From: Acanthaster planci
Taxonomy: Eukaryota > Echinodermata > Asteroidea > Valvatida > Acanthasteridae
Assembly: GCF_001949145.1 (NCBI RefSeq)
Contig: NW_019091690.1
Location: 161,067 to 201,428 of the forward strand
Direction: 5' to 3'
Length of the DNA stretch: 40,362 nucleotides
Shown piece after piece: positions 12,901 through 23,083 of this stretch (its first letter is position 1; each line of letters begins with the position of its first letter). The notes below the pieces were generated by a model, which made no database searches, was not told the DNA's origin, and worked only from the letters and a program-made list of their open reading frames with translations. A program made the position numbers and the translations under genes.

Positions 12901-13179
12901 ACTTTCTTTGTGCAAACCGGTTTAAGATAAAATAGTGAAATAGAAGGATGACGCCAACGTTGTACACTAAGGCCAAGTTCGACACTCTCCCTTACAGGTT
13001 TTTTTTTTTTTGTATCCACTGTTTTGGACCCTTCTGTCATTTTCTGTCTCCAGGACATCGCCTTTAAGATCGTCAACCGCGAGTGGGAATACTCCCACCG
13101 GCACGGTTTCCGTTGCCAGTTCAACAACAGCATCTTTCAGCTCTGGTTCCGCTTCAAACGCTACCGCTACCGCAGATGA
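915..13179 (+). CDS. CACTIN: Cactin, 17 visible exons, 5' end incomplete
   Basis: Cactin is a nuclear, spliceosome-associated protein needed for accurate pre-mRNA splicing. It was first found as a partner of Cactus/IkB in Drosophila and restrains NF-kB/TLR signalling in vertebrates. Exons: 915-1187, 1708-1831, 2312-2377, 3145-3225, 3987-4058, 4424-4486, 5376-5430, 5598-5689, 6283-6436, 6619-6765, 8146-8255, 9364-9560, 10315-10504, 10828-10983, 11742-11825, 12710-12823, 13054-13179. All introns are GT-AG, phases agree, and the spliced frame gives 700 residues plus a TGA stop; human CACTIN is about 758. Visible residues 1-90 are Arg/Ser-rich and basic (RSESRSRSRSPRPKKRHKHR), as in splicing factors. 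Residues about 180-400 fit the cactin mid domain (AKPIDLLAQYVSADLDDDLS; GYWESLLQQLNAHMARARL). Residues about 575-700 are the nearly invariant C-terminal cactin domain (YLWSDKYRPRKPRFFNRVHT, GFEWNKYNQTHYD, IFYPDLIDKR, ending FKRYRYRR). Residues about 420-490 are acidic and variable. The first visible exon has no in-frame ATG and opens in the middle of a codon, so at least one upstream coding exon is missing. Its donor GTAAAG (1188) and the acceptor of exon 12 (weak pyrimidine tract) are the least certain junctions. Confidence 0.96.
1861..1986. mobile_element. Foldback MITE-like element in cactin intron 2
   Basis: Almost the whole 126 bases form an imperfect hairpin. The left arm starts ACAGAGGCTTTGCG and continues through CCATCTTGC, TTTTGT and CACAGGG. 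The right arm is its reverse complement, ending GCAAACCCTCTGT. Arms are about 55 bases with roughly 75-80 percent identity by eye. It has no coding capacity and lies between cactin exons 2 and 3. Family unknown. Confidence 0.7.
3294..3352. repeat. 10-bp tandem repeat (CACAGACAGT)n
   Basis: About six head-to-tail copies of CACAGACAGT, with one extra T and one C-to-A change, lie in the intron between cactin exons 4 and 5. It is an ordinary short minisatellite, likely length-polymorphic. Confidence 0.9.
4266..4345. repeat. GTCATGGAAA-type dispersed repeat fragment
   Basis: Within cactin intron 5 the words GTCATGGAAATTTG, GGAAAAGTCATGG and TTCCATGGAG recur. The same vocabulary is found at 36754-36852 in an OTUD7 intron. 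AGTCATGGAAA-type repeats are common in many animal genomes. Boundaries are not defined. Confidence 0.45.
5238..5300. repeat. Perfect 23-bp inverted repeat (hairpin)
   Basis: Bases 5238-5260 (ATATATAACAGGTTTGCCCT plus TAC) are exactly complementary to 5278-5300, leaving a 17-base AT-rich loop. The word AATATCCTTGAA occurs just before (5228-5239) and again about 100 bases downstream (5337-5348), and could be a target duplication flanking a small insertion. It sits in the intron before cactin exon 7. Confidence 0.85.
7547..7965. mobile_element. MITE-like element with about 24-bp terminal inverted repeats
   Basis: The left end TTTTACTATACCTCATAAAT (7547 onward) is matched by the reverse complement of 7942-7965 (TTTTACTATACTTCATGAAT). 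Both ends contain the same ATATTC(ATG) motif. The interior of about 370 bases has no ORF of note. It is in the 1.4-kb intron between cactin exons 10 and 11. Target duplication was not resolved. Confidence 0.6.
8999..9137 (+). repeat. Dispersed repeat, copy 1 (cactin intron 11)
   Basis: About 140 bases running from GCTGGTTTTTGCATTGGGGT through GTCCCATATGGGTGTTTAAC to GCAACCCTTGGGGG and GTTAGGGTTA are repeated at 11099-11240 with small differences. Just upstream (about 8939-8980) is a hairpin with arms CACAGAATTAAAC and GTTTAATTCTGTG, probably part of the same element. Repeat class unknown. Confidence 0.85.
11069..11098. other. Assembly gap (30 N)
   Basis: A run of unknown bases directly abuts the second copy of the dispersed repeat in the intron between cactin exons 14 and 15. 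The repeat probably caused the assembly break. Confidence 0.99.
11099..11240 (+). repeat. Dispersed repeat, copy 2 (cactin intron 14)
   Basis: It begins next to the N gap and parallels 8999-9137: GCATTGGGTTTGGCGTACCT, GTCCCATATGGGTGTTTAAC, GGAAGGTTAGGGCCAGCAAC. Differences are single substitutions and a few indels. Both copies are on the same strand in two introns of one gene. The upstream part is hidden by the gap. Confidence 0.85.
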
Positions 13180-13475
13180 GACTGATGACAGAGACCCGCT
13201 TGGGACGATAGGGGTTTTAATTTGTTTTTATTCTTTACATTTTGAAAGGGGGGGTTGTAATGATAAACTGTTGTAATGTTTGTGAATATTTGCCAAGATG
13301 TAACATCAGCCTACTTGGCTGTTTATAACCTTGAACAGGAGTCAGACTATTCCCTGTGACATATCAAACAGATGGTACACATTTACATGGATAAGAACGT
13401 TCGGTAACGTTTACATGATGACGTTCACCCTGCTTGATGCGATGCACACCACGACAACTGTCAGTATCGTGTTGT

Positions 13476-13481
13476 AATAAA
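13476..13481 (+). promoter_or_regulatory. Putative cactin poly(A) signal
   Basis: Canonical AATAAA lies about 300 bases after the cactin stop codon. A second AATAAA at 13652-13657 is an alternative. Which one is used cannot be told from sequence. Confidence 0.45.
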
Positions 13482-13918
13482 GTGGTGTCGTTACACTGCT
13501 GTAATACCCGAAGGTTAAATTGGGCAGAGAGATCCCAACTTTATCATTATGGCATGACACTATTTATCCTGAAAGCTTTTGGGTGTTTTTATGCGATAAG
13601 ACAGAAGGCATCTTAAAAGGGGGATTCCTGATACAAAAGTGTTGCAGTTGGAATAAAACCGTAAAGCACAGTAGCCATCTGTAAGAGGCCAGTTCAGTAT
13701 TTTGACCAAGAATGCTCATTTGCAACTACTGCATTTGGATTGGAAGTCCCCCATGACTGCAGACCCTACTGCTTTATTGCATGGCGTGGCAAGCCTAATT
13801 TGTGTACATGTAAGAGTTGGGCTCCACACTGTGCATTCACATGTACATGAGCGATACAGTGTACCAGGTATCAGTCATACGGTCTAAGTAACTTTATACT
13901 AATTGTGCAGAGTACAGG

Positions 13919-14083
13919 CGTATCATTTAACAATTGTTGATTGCTGTGATGTGGGATATGACATTTTGAACATCTGAGGGACACACAGCGCCCCGGGGCA
14001 AAGCCGTGGGTGCTATGCATGCCAGAGGGTGTTTAAAACATCATGTCCCACATCACAGTAGTCGACAATTGTTTTGTCATACG
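13919..14083. mobile_element. MITE-like foldback element between cactin and LINS
   Basis: Bases 13930-13972 (core TGTGATGTGGGATATGACAT) pair with 14030-14072 (ATCATGTCCCACATCACAGT) over 43 positions with few mismatches. The flanking CGTAT and ATACG ends extend the pairing outward. The loop holds a GC palindrome, GCCCCGGGGC. No ORF. Family unknown. Confidence 0.75.
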
Positions 14084-15024
14084 TGTACCTCTGTCTTAAT
14101 TATGTTGAGGCTGAGGAATTTATCCAAAGAAAAAACGAGCTCAAAATTTCAGAACTGAGTTCAGAAGATGATAGGCCTACTATCAAACTGCATAATTAAC
14201 ATAACAGACGTAAACAATATCGTCTGCGAAGGCACTATTGCCTAACCTTCTTTAATTGCGTAAACTTTAATATGAAAGTAGTGCGGATAGTCTGGTTAGC
14301 CGTCCCTGCATTGCCTTACATGCTGCTGGGACGGGAACGAGTCTGTTATATGAGCATGACCATTGATTTAATTCAATGGAAGATGCAGTAACCTATGCAC
14401 AAAACGTATCATGGGTACCACGCAAAACTGACTAAATGAGCGACTACGGTCACTCTCAAAATTCCCGAAGCTCTTTTTTCTTGTGTGCGTGCACATGCTA
14501 TCGGCACGAGATGTCTCATGGCAAGTGTGATATGTGGATATATCGCCTTGTCATGTGATGTGATCGTATTGGGCCAATGAACTGACAGTATCCAAGACAG
14601 AGGTATGAAAATTCCAGATAGCATTTGATTGAAGGCAAACATTTCTTTTTTTCACAGCTGTGGATGATTAAGATTTTTCATTAACTGGCATATGTACATG
14701 TACGTGTAGATTGGTATTTGACATTTCAGGACCCAACTGGTACCCTTAGACATGTACAGAATCTTGTCATAGTTCAAGGAATTTGGATTTTAGTAATAAA
14801 ATGTGTGCTGTCCTGGCAAAACCTTAGCTTGTATACATGATGTGTGCCCCGATAGATATAAGCATCTGAGTGCATGTTTGGAAAAGTCAATATTTCGTCG
14901 TCCTTCTGCGTCATATGTAAGTTTACATATACTTCAACGTAAGCAGACTTCATGTTATTTCCAACAGTCTTACGTAGGTCCACATCCTTTGCCTTCTGTA
15001 GCAATGATTCTCAATGTCCTGTGT

Positions 15025-18000
15025 CTATTCTTCTCCTTCGTACATGTCTTCAACCCTTTCCAGCAGCCGAAGTAGAGGTGCGACCGGGTAGGGAAACAAA
15101 TTGCTGCCGCTGATCCTCTCAATCGAAAAGCGAAGCCTGATCAGTGTTGTCATTACATCGTCCAGAGACTGGGACACAGCGTCTGTCTGACGGCTCAACG
15201 TCTGCGGAGTCTGTACAGCGGGAGAGACCGATGAGATGCCTGGCATGTCTGATGGAGTGGGACTGGATTTCTTTGTGTCTTTTGGGGACGTACAGGCAGG
15301 CGTTGAGGTCTGAATAGAGGGACTACGATTGAGAGCATCTGTTGGACTCGCTATCCTTTGGTCAGCACCGCCTCGAGTGTCAGTTTTTCTTCTCTTGTTT
15401 CTTTGGCAAAATTCGGGCACGGCTGCCTCTTCTTGGCACTGAACGTCACAGGCAAGATGCGGCTCCTCGTCATCAGAGAATGTCTTTGATGTCATGTCCG
15501 AAGTCCGTTTTAAATGAGAGTTGGAGTCCTTGGAGGAGGCTTCTTGATGAGAAAGTCTGAACAAATTCCAGTCTCCAAGAATGGTATGCAGGTAAGAGAC
15601 CAGATACTTTAAGAACTGGGTCTCCGACGATATCAGTAAATCCAGGAGGACACTGGGATCATAGGCTACGGTGTCCAGGAACCTGCCAAAGATCCGATGG
15701 GGGTTGAGCTGGTTCGTCCAGGGACAACCAGGTGGCTGCACTGACTTGAAGGCTTTGTACAGATCCAGGCAGCACTGCATGGCCCACACCAGGCCATCAT
15801 CCTGGTCAGCGAAGAGTTCGAACAACCACATGGGAACATCGGCAGAGGCAGCAAGGTTGAGCTGGCGGCAGACGAAATCAGAGACAACTTGGAGACACCG
15901 CCCAACATCTGTCAAAAAGATGGCCAACAAGATATTCAGTCGAAAGAGTCAATCCATCACATCTTCAAATGGAAACCACTTGTCGCCCACTCATTTCCGT
16001 GTTGTAGTTAAATATTTTCTCACATTAGCTCACAGAACCCATGAGCCTCTTGACTTAGACTCCATACATGCCATAATACCATGCATATTTTGAGGTGGCC
16101 TGTGTCCCTGCTTTGCACTTTGTGCAGGGATTTTTCATCCTAAGTCTCAGTAGAAAAGATACCTATTTGTGGATTACAGTGTACCTTGGTATAACAGGTA
16201 CCTTGTATTATCAGGAATGAGTACTATGAAGAACAAAGGATTGGGTCCTAATAATGTCCTTGTTACGAATGTTGTGTCAACGGTGCTTTTATTAACAAAG
16301 TTTGACTGTATTAAAGTGGTGTTACCTGTTTTATTGGAATTCTTTCCAGAGTTCTCGCTGGTGACAAGTGTTTTCACTGCACACAATATAGCTCGGCAGA
16401 GCTTCCTCAGCAGTGCATGATCCCCCGACGAATCGTCTTCGTCGCATCCACCGGGGTGGAAATCACGACCTCCAAAGCCAACGGGCCCACTCCGGTATGG
16501 AAAGCGCTCCAAAAAGTTCCCCTTTTCGATCGTTTTCAGAAAAGCCGTTGCAGCGGTGACTAAATCATAGTCCACTGTAGCAGGCAGATGTCCACTTGAA
16601 TGTGACTGGCCAGAATGTAACGCACTTGTTGCAGAATGGTCCATCAGCCATGAAAAAATGTCCAGGATCCTCTTCAAGACAACAAGGTCCTCACAATACC
16701 CTTCAAGGAGATGCGTCAGTGGGGAGGCAAGCTTTGCGGCAAACTCCCGGGCACAGTGTTGTTCCGCCGCTCCGCCGCGGTGTCTCACCAGAGCACGTGT
16801 GAGATCCAGGAGTGATACAAGGACGAGCGACACATCTTTGCCATCCCAGTTGACCCTGGCAGTCTTGTCTTCTCCGGCTGGTGGAAGAGAAGCCACCTCC
16901 TGAAATATGGCTGGGAGGTCCCCGCGCAGAGTGCGTTCTACCGCTGTTTGAAAATCTAGAGTTAGAGATTTGCAGAGGATGGTCTTATGAAGTGTTTGTT
17001 TTGCAGGGATCCGGATCTCAATTAGTCATCCGTCATTGGTTCGCTGACATCAGAGCTTACATGTACCTACTGGACCGAGGGAACCAGCACTGGGACCACT
17101 GATCCAGATCCTTGTGAAACAAACAGGCTAATTATCACTACAAATAAAAATCATTTTTTTTAAGTGGATATGTGGATAACTTACAACTATATGGATATGT
17201 GGACAACTTACAACTTGTGTAGATTGTCTTCATATGGGGAGGGGCAGAAACGTATTTGAAAAAAAGAAGACGGTAGCCTACGTGTATGAAAGAAAGTTTC
17301 GTTAAGTCTGATTGTAATGAAATGTTTGAATGGATACAACCTTTCTCACCCGCATTTGTTTCCTGAATGATTAAGGAACTTTTCCAGTGCAATGCCACAT
17401 GTAGTGCTTTGTTAATTTTGTTGCTTTTTTCTCTGCCTGTGTTTACAGAAAATTCAACCTTTGGCAATTCCATAAAAAAATAGGGTTTCGTCGTCTTAAT
17501 TTCTTACATGAGCAGGGAAGAACTTTTGCATTTTTAAAATCATTCAAATGAAATTCTTCTATAGTCTCAGTCAGACATGTTTTTCTGACAATTGCACTTT
17601 GAAATTTTACAAAAAATAGCCTTTCAGGAAAAAAAGATCACGTTAAGTGGAAATGTCACATTTATAAATCATTCATCTGTGTTATAAAGGTACCTTGAAG
17701 TCTTACTGCCTGGTCAGCCAACTTTTGGAAGACACCCTTGCATGAGGTGTGATTTCGCTCAGGTCCTGGATGCTGTGTATTTGGCTCCTTGTTCTCATCA
17801 TAGCAGATCTTTGTCAAAAGTAGCCGACAGAGGTCAAAGGTGAAAATTGCATGGTTGACCTGACCAGAATTGACCTCGCTCAAATCTGGGTGATGTTTGG
17901 ACCTGTTCGGATTGCCAAGACTGTGAATCATCTGAGTGTGATTCTCACCTTTGTCTACCTGTCCTCCGATGTCCTGACCGGAATTGGTCAGACCAGAATT

Positions 18001-20548
18001 GACCAAACCTGTACAACGCTGAACCATGCATGCCTGACCTGATGTGGTCTGGTCTGAACCAACCTGACCCACACAGATTTGACCTGAATCATTCTGACTC
18101 ACTTTATGCATGTCAGTCTGACCCAGATCAATTTTCCCCCTCACGACTTCCATCGGACTGGTGTGACCCCTGTGTACCTGACCCCGCTGACGCTCAGTTT
18201 GTGAGAGTTGTCCTGATGGGCTCAATGGCCTTCGATTCTGGTCAAAGTGACGGGTGGGTTGCAACACAGTCCTGATAGCGGAAAGACTACAGAGAAGGTG
18301 GTGACGAAGGAAGGAGACAGCTGTTTCCTGTATGAACGAGATTCCAGATAAAAGAAAATCAGTCTAAGCACAGAAATGTCAAAAACAACTGATTTATTTT
18401 AAACTTTTTATTGAAAACAATAAGGGTAAATTTGCAGCAAGTTCACAGCAACGTTCGAAGCAATTTCACAGCTAGTTTTAGCATTGTGTCATCTCAAAAG
18501 AGTGTGAAGTCTAATTCCCCGAATCCTTCAAAACTGTTATTCACCAAGATTTCACGCACTGAGGAAAGCGCATGTGGTATATAGAACCCTGCCACCATAA
18601 CCTTACACGTATATACATGGGGGCTTGATGCCCTCTGAAAGTTATTGTACAAAGAATGTGCTACTGACTCAGTGCAGATTCCTGAAGGTTCCTCCCGTGT
18701 ATCAGTGTGGAACCTCCATGCACACATACACTGCAGTGATTTCTGGTCTGAAATAAAAACTCACTGTCCATTTTAATGTCAAAACTGACAAATAACTTTG
18801 TGCCATCCATTTTTAACTGCAAATTGAAGGGAGCAACATACTAGTAAGAACACAAAGTCCTACATTACGTCCTGCCTGCCCATTCACAAAGTGGAAACTG
18901 TTTTAAAGTATGGAAACATTTGCAGAAATTCATAACTGTAGGGGAAACACTGGCACGCTTTCTTTGGCTGTTTGGGGTGTTATGAGGGTAGACGAAATTT
19001 CCGAGTCTGATAGAATGTACCTTGTCAACTGCTGAAGATGCCAACACAGCCTTTGCCATTTTGCATGCCATGAATGCAGACAGCCTGTCTTCTGAGGACA
19101 TCAGGACACCCTGGAAATATGCCAACGGACAGAAAAAGAAATAGTTTTGAGCAGTTTCTATTACAAATTATCACAAAATGCCTTTCAATTTCAAAGTTCG
19201 GATTGTGTGTGATCCACTGTCAAGCGTAAGTTAAATCAGACGTGCAAACTCAGGACACCTGTCAAGTTATGATTACTGAAGCAACACGGGACAATGAATA
19301 TGAAACATTCGTGATTTTACTTAATTGAAAAGGGGATAACTTGCAACTGGACTAGCGCCATGGCGATGATTAATTAGGTTTTGTTCTCCATATTGCTGGG
19401 ACCCACACGTTATGAACATGTACATATTTCTGATTGCAAGGGGGTGGTGGCTTCCCCATTCTGACTTTCGGATGATCGACGAAGTCGAAACTTGGCAAAT
19501 TACATTATTCATACTAGAGCCACGCTGATGAAATTCAACCGCAGTTCGCCGACAAAGACACAGTCATCTAACGACTCATCATATTGAGTCTAACTTGTGA
19601 CTGCCTTGTGAATGACTTGAAAGATGAAGATCTGCTGAGTAAGTATAGCAAGTCGACCATCAAGATAACCGGTGGCCTCTTTTATGCCAACATTTTGTGA
19701 CTTGATGTAATGAATTGAATGGTAGAAATTACCAACTCCTCAAGTAGCGATCCGCGATTCACCATCTCAAGCTGCAGAGACAGCAGTTGTAGGCAGTGGA
19801 CGGCCTCAAACAGCTCCTTGCCAACGGTGAGGCAGAGGAGCTTCCTGTCTCGAGACTTGGCAACAAATGATCTGTTGGTGCTCGTCACACTAGATTCCTC
19901 TTGGACCTGCCTCAATGTAAATGGACATGTTCTGATTTTCCAGCAAAACCCCTGGTCAGGCACACTGCTCCTTTCCAGCTGACCATGCTCCATCCTCTGA
20001 AGAGTTCCCACCTGGACTTGTGCCGTGTCGTCCGCTCGGAGAAGTTTCCCACTGTCAGCCGGCAGTCGTCTCTGATGAGGACAGCTTTTGTCACCCGGCC
20101 GAAAACAGCTATCACTGTCATCAACATCTCTTTGAAGTGAGTCGTCAAGTACTGCATTCGTGGTCTCTGCCAACTTGTGGCGTGTTTGGTCTGATTCACA
20201 AATTTCTTCACAACTTTGATCAGCAAACCCTACATTCAGTGGATCTCCTGGTGATGACGTGCAGGTCTCCAGGGGCTGCAACGACACCCTATCTGTGCCG
20301 TGGTGTTCTAAATACCCAGTGTCATCCTGTGTCCTCGCTGTGCTTTTCTGTATAGAAACGTCATCCAAACCCCGTTGGTCTTCCACCCCTCTCAAAGCAC
20401 GGGCATTCTCAGTTCCGTCCTCTCCTCGAAGCCAGCTCTTAAATGAAGACAAGTCTCTCAACTTGCTTGTTCCAGCCATGTGACAGAGACAGGTCTTGCG
20501 TTGGAGGTATTCATACAGTTTCGTGACTAGGGCGTCCTGCATAGCCAT
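15025..20548 (-). CDS. LINS1: Protein Lines homolog (LINS1-like), five coding exons
   Basis: Lines is a Drosophila segment-polarity and Wingless-modulating protein. The vertebrate homolog LINS1 is linked to cognitive development, but its biochemistry is poorly known. Exons in transcript order: 20548-19733, 19110-19021, 18327-17694, 16943-16326, 15908-15025. Every junction is GT-AG and phase-consistent, giving 1013 residues; human LINS1 is 757. The last exon is diagnostic. It has WLFELFADQDDGLVWAM (747-763), YDPSVLLDLLISSETQFLKY (802-821; human has FDSTVLLDFLISSETCFLEY) and the C-terminal Lines motif TLIRLRFSIERISGSNLFPY near the stop. Exon 2 (SSEDRLSAFMACKMAKAVLA) also matches a human segment. 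The N-terminal third and the region around residues 340-460 are expanded and low in conservation. The first ATG is at 20548. The coding frame is open upstream to a strong acceptor (pyrimidine tract then CAG, exon edge 20564), so a 5' UTR exon, or less likely another coding exon, lies upstream. The gene is convergent with cactin and divergent from OTUD7. Confidence 0.93.
16992..17127. mobile_element. MITE-like element, family shared with 31237-31467
   Basis: The left end GTTTGTTTTGCAGGGATCCG and the reverse complement of the right end (GTTTGTTTCACAAGGATCTG) form terminal inverted repeats of about 25 bases. The interior includes CATCCGTCATTGGTTC. It lies in the LINS intron just upstream of exon 4. 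The ends match those of the element at 31237-31467, so these appear to be two members of one family. Confidence 0.65.
17854..18216 (-). repeat. Degenerate 15-bp / pentapeptide repeat inside LINS exon 3
   Basis: Within LINS residues about 340-460 the protein cycles through five-residue units of the form x-Gly-Gln-x-x, for example SGQIC VGQVG SDQTT SGQAC, then SGLTN SGQDI GGQVD. The DNA shows the matching roughly 15-base period with recurring GACCAGAATTGACC-like words on the plus strand. The segment keeps the reading frame and lies between conserved helical parts. It is absent from human LINS1 as I recall it. It looks like an expanded coding minisatellite giving a disordered linker. Confidence 0.7.
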
Positions 20549-20564
20549 TATGTACACAGCCTTA
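20549..20564 (-). promoter_or_regulatory. LINS 5' UTR segment and splice acceptor
   Basis: On the minus strand a pyrimidine tract (CTTTCTCTTTCCACAG) ends at 20565 and the exon begins at 20564, 16 bases before the first ATG. The LINS transcript therefore probably has at least one upstream exon in the interval toward OTUD7. Confidence 0.6.
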
Positions 20565-21540
20565 CTGTGGAAAGAGAAAGCAGATACAAAATAATAATAA
20601 AGGAGGTCACGTAGGAAGTAATATTAGAAGCAGTGTTTCCAAATTGGTTAACAATTTGTGTTTGTACATGTATTTCCCTCCATTTTCCTTGGACATTACT
20701 ACACTAGCCTGGCCTACACACTCACACATGTACTTGGACATATACATGTACAGACATCACTACCTTCTTCCTGCAGAGACGTTATGAACCATCTGAAAGC
20801 AATGATGGGTACCTCACTCTTCATGTATCACAGAATGAGCATATTGAGAGAGAGGAGTTTATTTCATGTCGGCAACAAATGAAATCCCAATAATGGGAAC
20901 TGGTGTATTAAGTTTGATAATTGTACATAGTCTAGATTTTTAATGGGAGGTAAGTGGCATTCGTTGGCAATAAAATCAATACCATACATATGCATGTATT
21001 AGAGCCTTGGCCATTAGGCCTACATGTACGTACATGCACCAACCAATGCCACTCACTCGCCAAACTTCAGGAATATAAAGCATCACAGTCACTCAATTTA
21101 AAATCACAACACTCTACAAACAACATCCCACATCTGTGTGGATTAGAATTTTCAGGAGGTAAATTCAAAAAAACTGTATTTAGGCCTACAGCAAAGCCGA
21201 ACTTTCCTTGACTGAGCTCTGTACATACAGGGGCGCGTGCAGACGACACGACGATCATTGAGAAGATTAACTTTACAAAGGGCGCCATCAAGCGGCAGTC
21301 AAACCCGACATAACTTGCTTATGCGCTTACGGCTACGTTCACTGCAGGTGGAAGAAGACGTCAAAATTAAAGCCGTAGCTGTAAAACAGCCCAGTCCGAT
21401 CTACCGGATCATGATCAACCTCCTTTTCACAAAATTCGACCACATTTGAAAGGCAGGCAACGAATGTCGTGTCCCTGGGGACAAATTATAGGCAACTCCA
21501 TCGATTGTAGTGACTACAAAATAGTTGCTGTACAGTTTCG

Positions 21541-21575
21541 CGGTACGTACGTGCGTACGTACGTGCGCACCGTAC
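21541..21575. repeat. ACGT-rich simple repeat
   Basis: Two blocks of GTACGTACGTGC sit in tandem, followed by GCACCGTAC. It is a self-complementary simple repeat in the LINS-OTUD7 intergenic region. Confidence 0.8.
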
Positions 21576-22201
21576 CTAGCTGGCCCGTACCGTCAGTGTC
21601 GTCCGTGAATGCAATCATCCCGTTCCTGATGGCGAGATGTCGGGGGAAAAATTCGTGACGAAGCCCAACGACATGAACGAGTAAAGTTGGTCTTTCCGAA
21701 AATGTCACTCTGACTTGCAGTTGCACGAATTGAGCACGACCAGGACCTGCTGGTTGGCAGGGTAGGCAAAATTTATTTAGGCCTAGGCCAAAATCTGATT
21801 TTCGTGTACATGTATGTACACAACTTCACAACTTGCCACAAGTCTCGTCAAGCTCGCACCGGTACTCGTACCGTAGTCGCACTGTAGTATGCAGTTGGGC
21901 TGGCCCAACTATTGACATATTGTTGACCAATTTCTGTAGAAAGTTGCTTTAACCTTATGATCCACGTTTATGCATGAAATAGGCCCTACAGCATGTACAT
22001 GTACAGGCTACATCATGTACAGTGTATAGCATTTCATGTACACGTATCATATGTATGTGCATGTAAGTTATGACATGACCTGATGACATTGTCATTGTTA
22101 ATTATGACTTACAGGATGTAATCTTTGGCACACGCTGGCATGTGCACATTGGACCTCTGTGCTGTCATGGCTGCAGTTAGGTCAGCCCAACTGTAGCACT
22201 C

Positions 22202-22579
22202 TAGTTGGGATGGGCCTAGCCCCACAAATAGGGCTGTAGTGGCTCTCTTTTACAATCTGTCTCTTATCTGTCGCCACCACAGCCCTACTTCAAGGCATAT
22301 CTTTAATTCCTGAAATCCAAACTGCATGACTGTCACAAACTTTGAATCCTAGTATCTTCGGAAATGAGAATAACCCGACAATTTTACTTACACTGGCGTA
22401 TTCCTCAGAGTTTGGACTTTTATGCCCCTTGTCCATGTAGGCCTATGAGCACCCTAAAGCTTTCCAAAACCGTGTATTTTCCGATGTATAGCGCCTTGAA
22501 AAAACTGGCCTGTAGTATTATGTTGACCATGGGCAGTGCCACTACAGCCCTATTTGTGGGGCTAGGACGGGCCCAACTA
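22202..22579. mobile_element. MITE-like element with 42-bp terminal inverted repeats
   Basis: The arm 22202-22243 contains CTAGCCCCACAAATAGGGCT and GTAGTGGC. It is matched by the reverse complement of 22538-22579 with only a few mismatches near the tip. Extra CCCAACT/AGTTGGG pairs flank the arms. The interior of about 290 bases shows no ORF that looks real. Confidence 0.8.
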
Positions 22580-22724
22580 TAGTTGGGATGGTTGTAGTAG
22601 TGTGGCACGGACCTTCGCGTCCGCTCCATCCTTAGCGTGGTGAAATCTTTGGCGCACCCTCTTAAAATCGTAGGCACAATTTTCTTTGACACATGAATGA
22701 TCTTTAGTCTCTCCACTTTTTAAT

Positions 22725-23083
22725 GACCATTTATTGAATGATTTCACTCATGTTATTCTGGTATTTTCCAGTCTTTTTTGCCTTTACCCATTCACTCTCA
22801 TGGTCGCACTCTCACACGCCATCTTTAAAATAAAATGAGTCTGTTGAACTTTATATGTCACTTGACCCTGGCCCGCAGACGGCTGTTCCATGTCAACACA
22901 TATCTTACATGTATATACAACTAAAGTCTCACGGATGGAACGTTTGTGCAGGTAGGCCTAAGTTTATTTTTTGGTAGAGTTCTTGACATGGAACAGCCGT
23001 CTGCCTTTACCCGTTGAATGGGTAAAGGCAAAAAGACTGGAAAATACCAGAAAAACGTGAGTGAAACCATTTGATAAATGGTC
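22725..23083. mobile_element. Nested palindromic foldback element
   Basis: The outer arms are 22725-22792 and 23017-23083. They share GACCATTT, TTTCACTCA, CTGGTATTTTCCAGTCTTTT and GCCTTTACCCATT. Inside is a second, perfect 21-base inverted repeat (22876-22896 and 22983-23003; CAGACGGCTGTTCCATGTCA plus A). Next to it is a small hairpin GCCTTTACCC/GGGTAAAGGC at about 23003-23029. The spacer has no coding signal. Confidence 0.8.

Larger units (their letters stand above)
13180..15024. other. Convergent intergenic region, cactin and LINS 3' ends
   Basis: The cactin and LINS genes run toward each other here, so this stretch should hold both 3' UTRs. Plus-strand AATAAA occurs at 13476-13481 and 13652-13657. 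No clear minus-strand AATAAA was found for LINS. A foldback element occupies about 13919-14083. A second, weaker inverted pair (TTAATTATGTT near 14096 and AATTAACATAA near 14193) may be another element. No coding exon was recognised. Confidence 0.6.
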
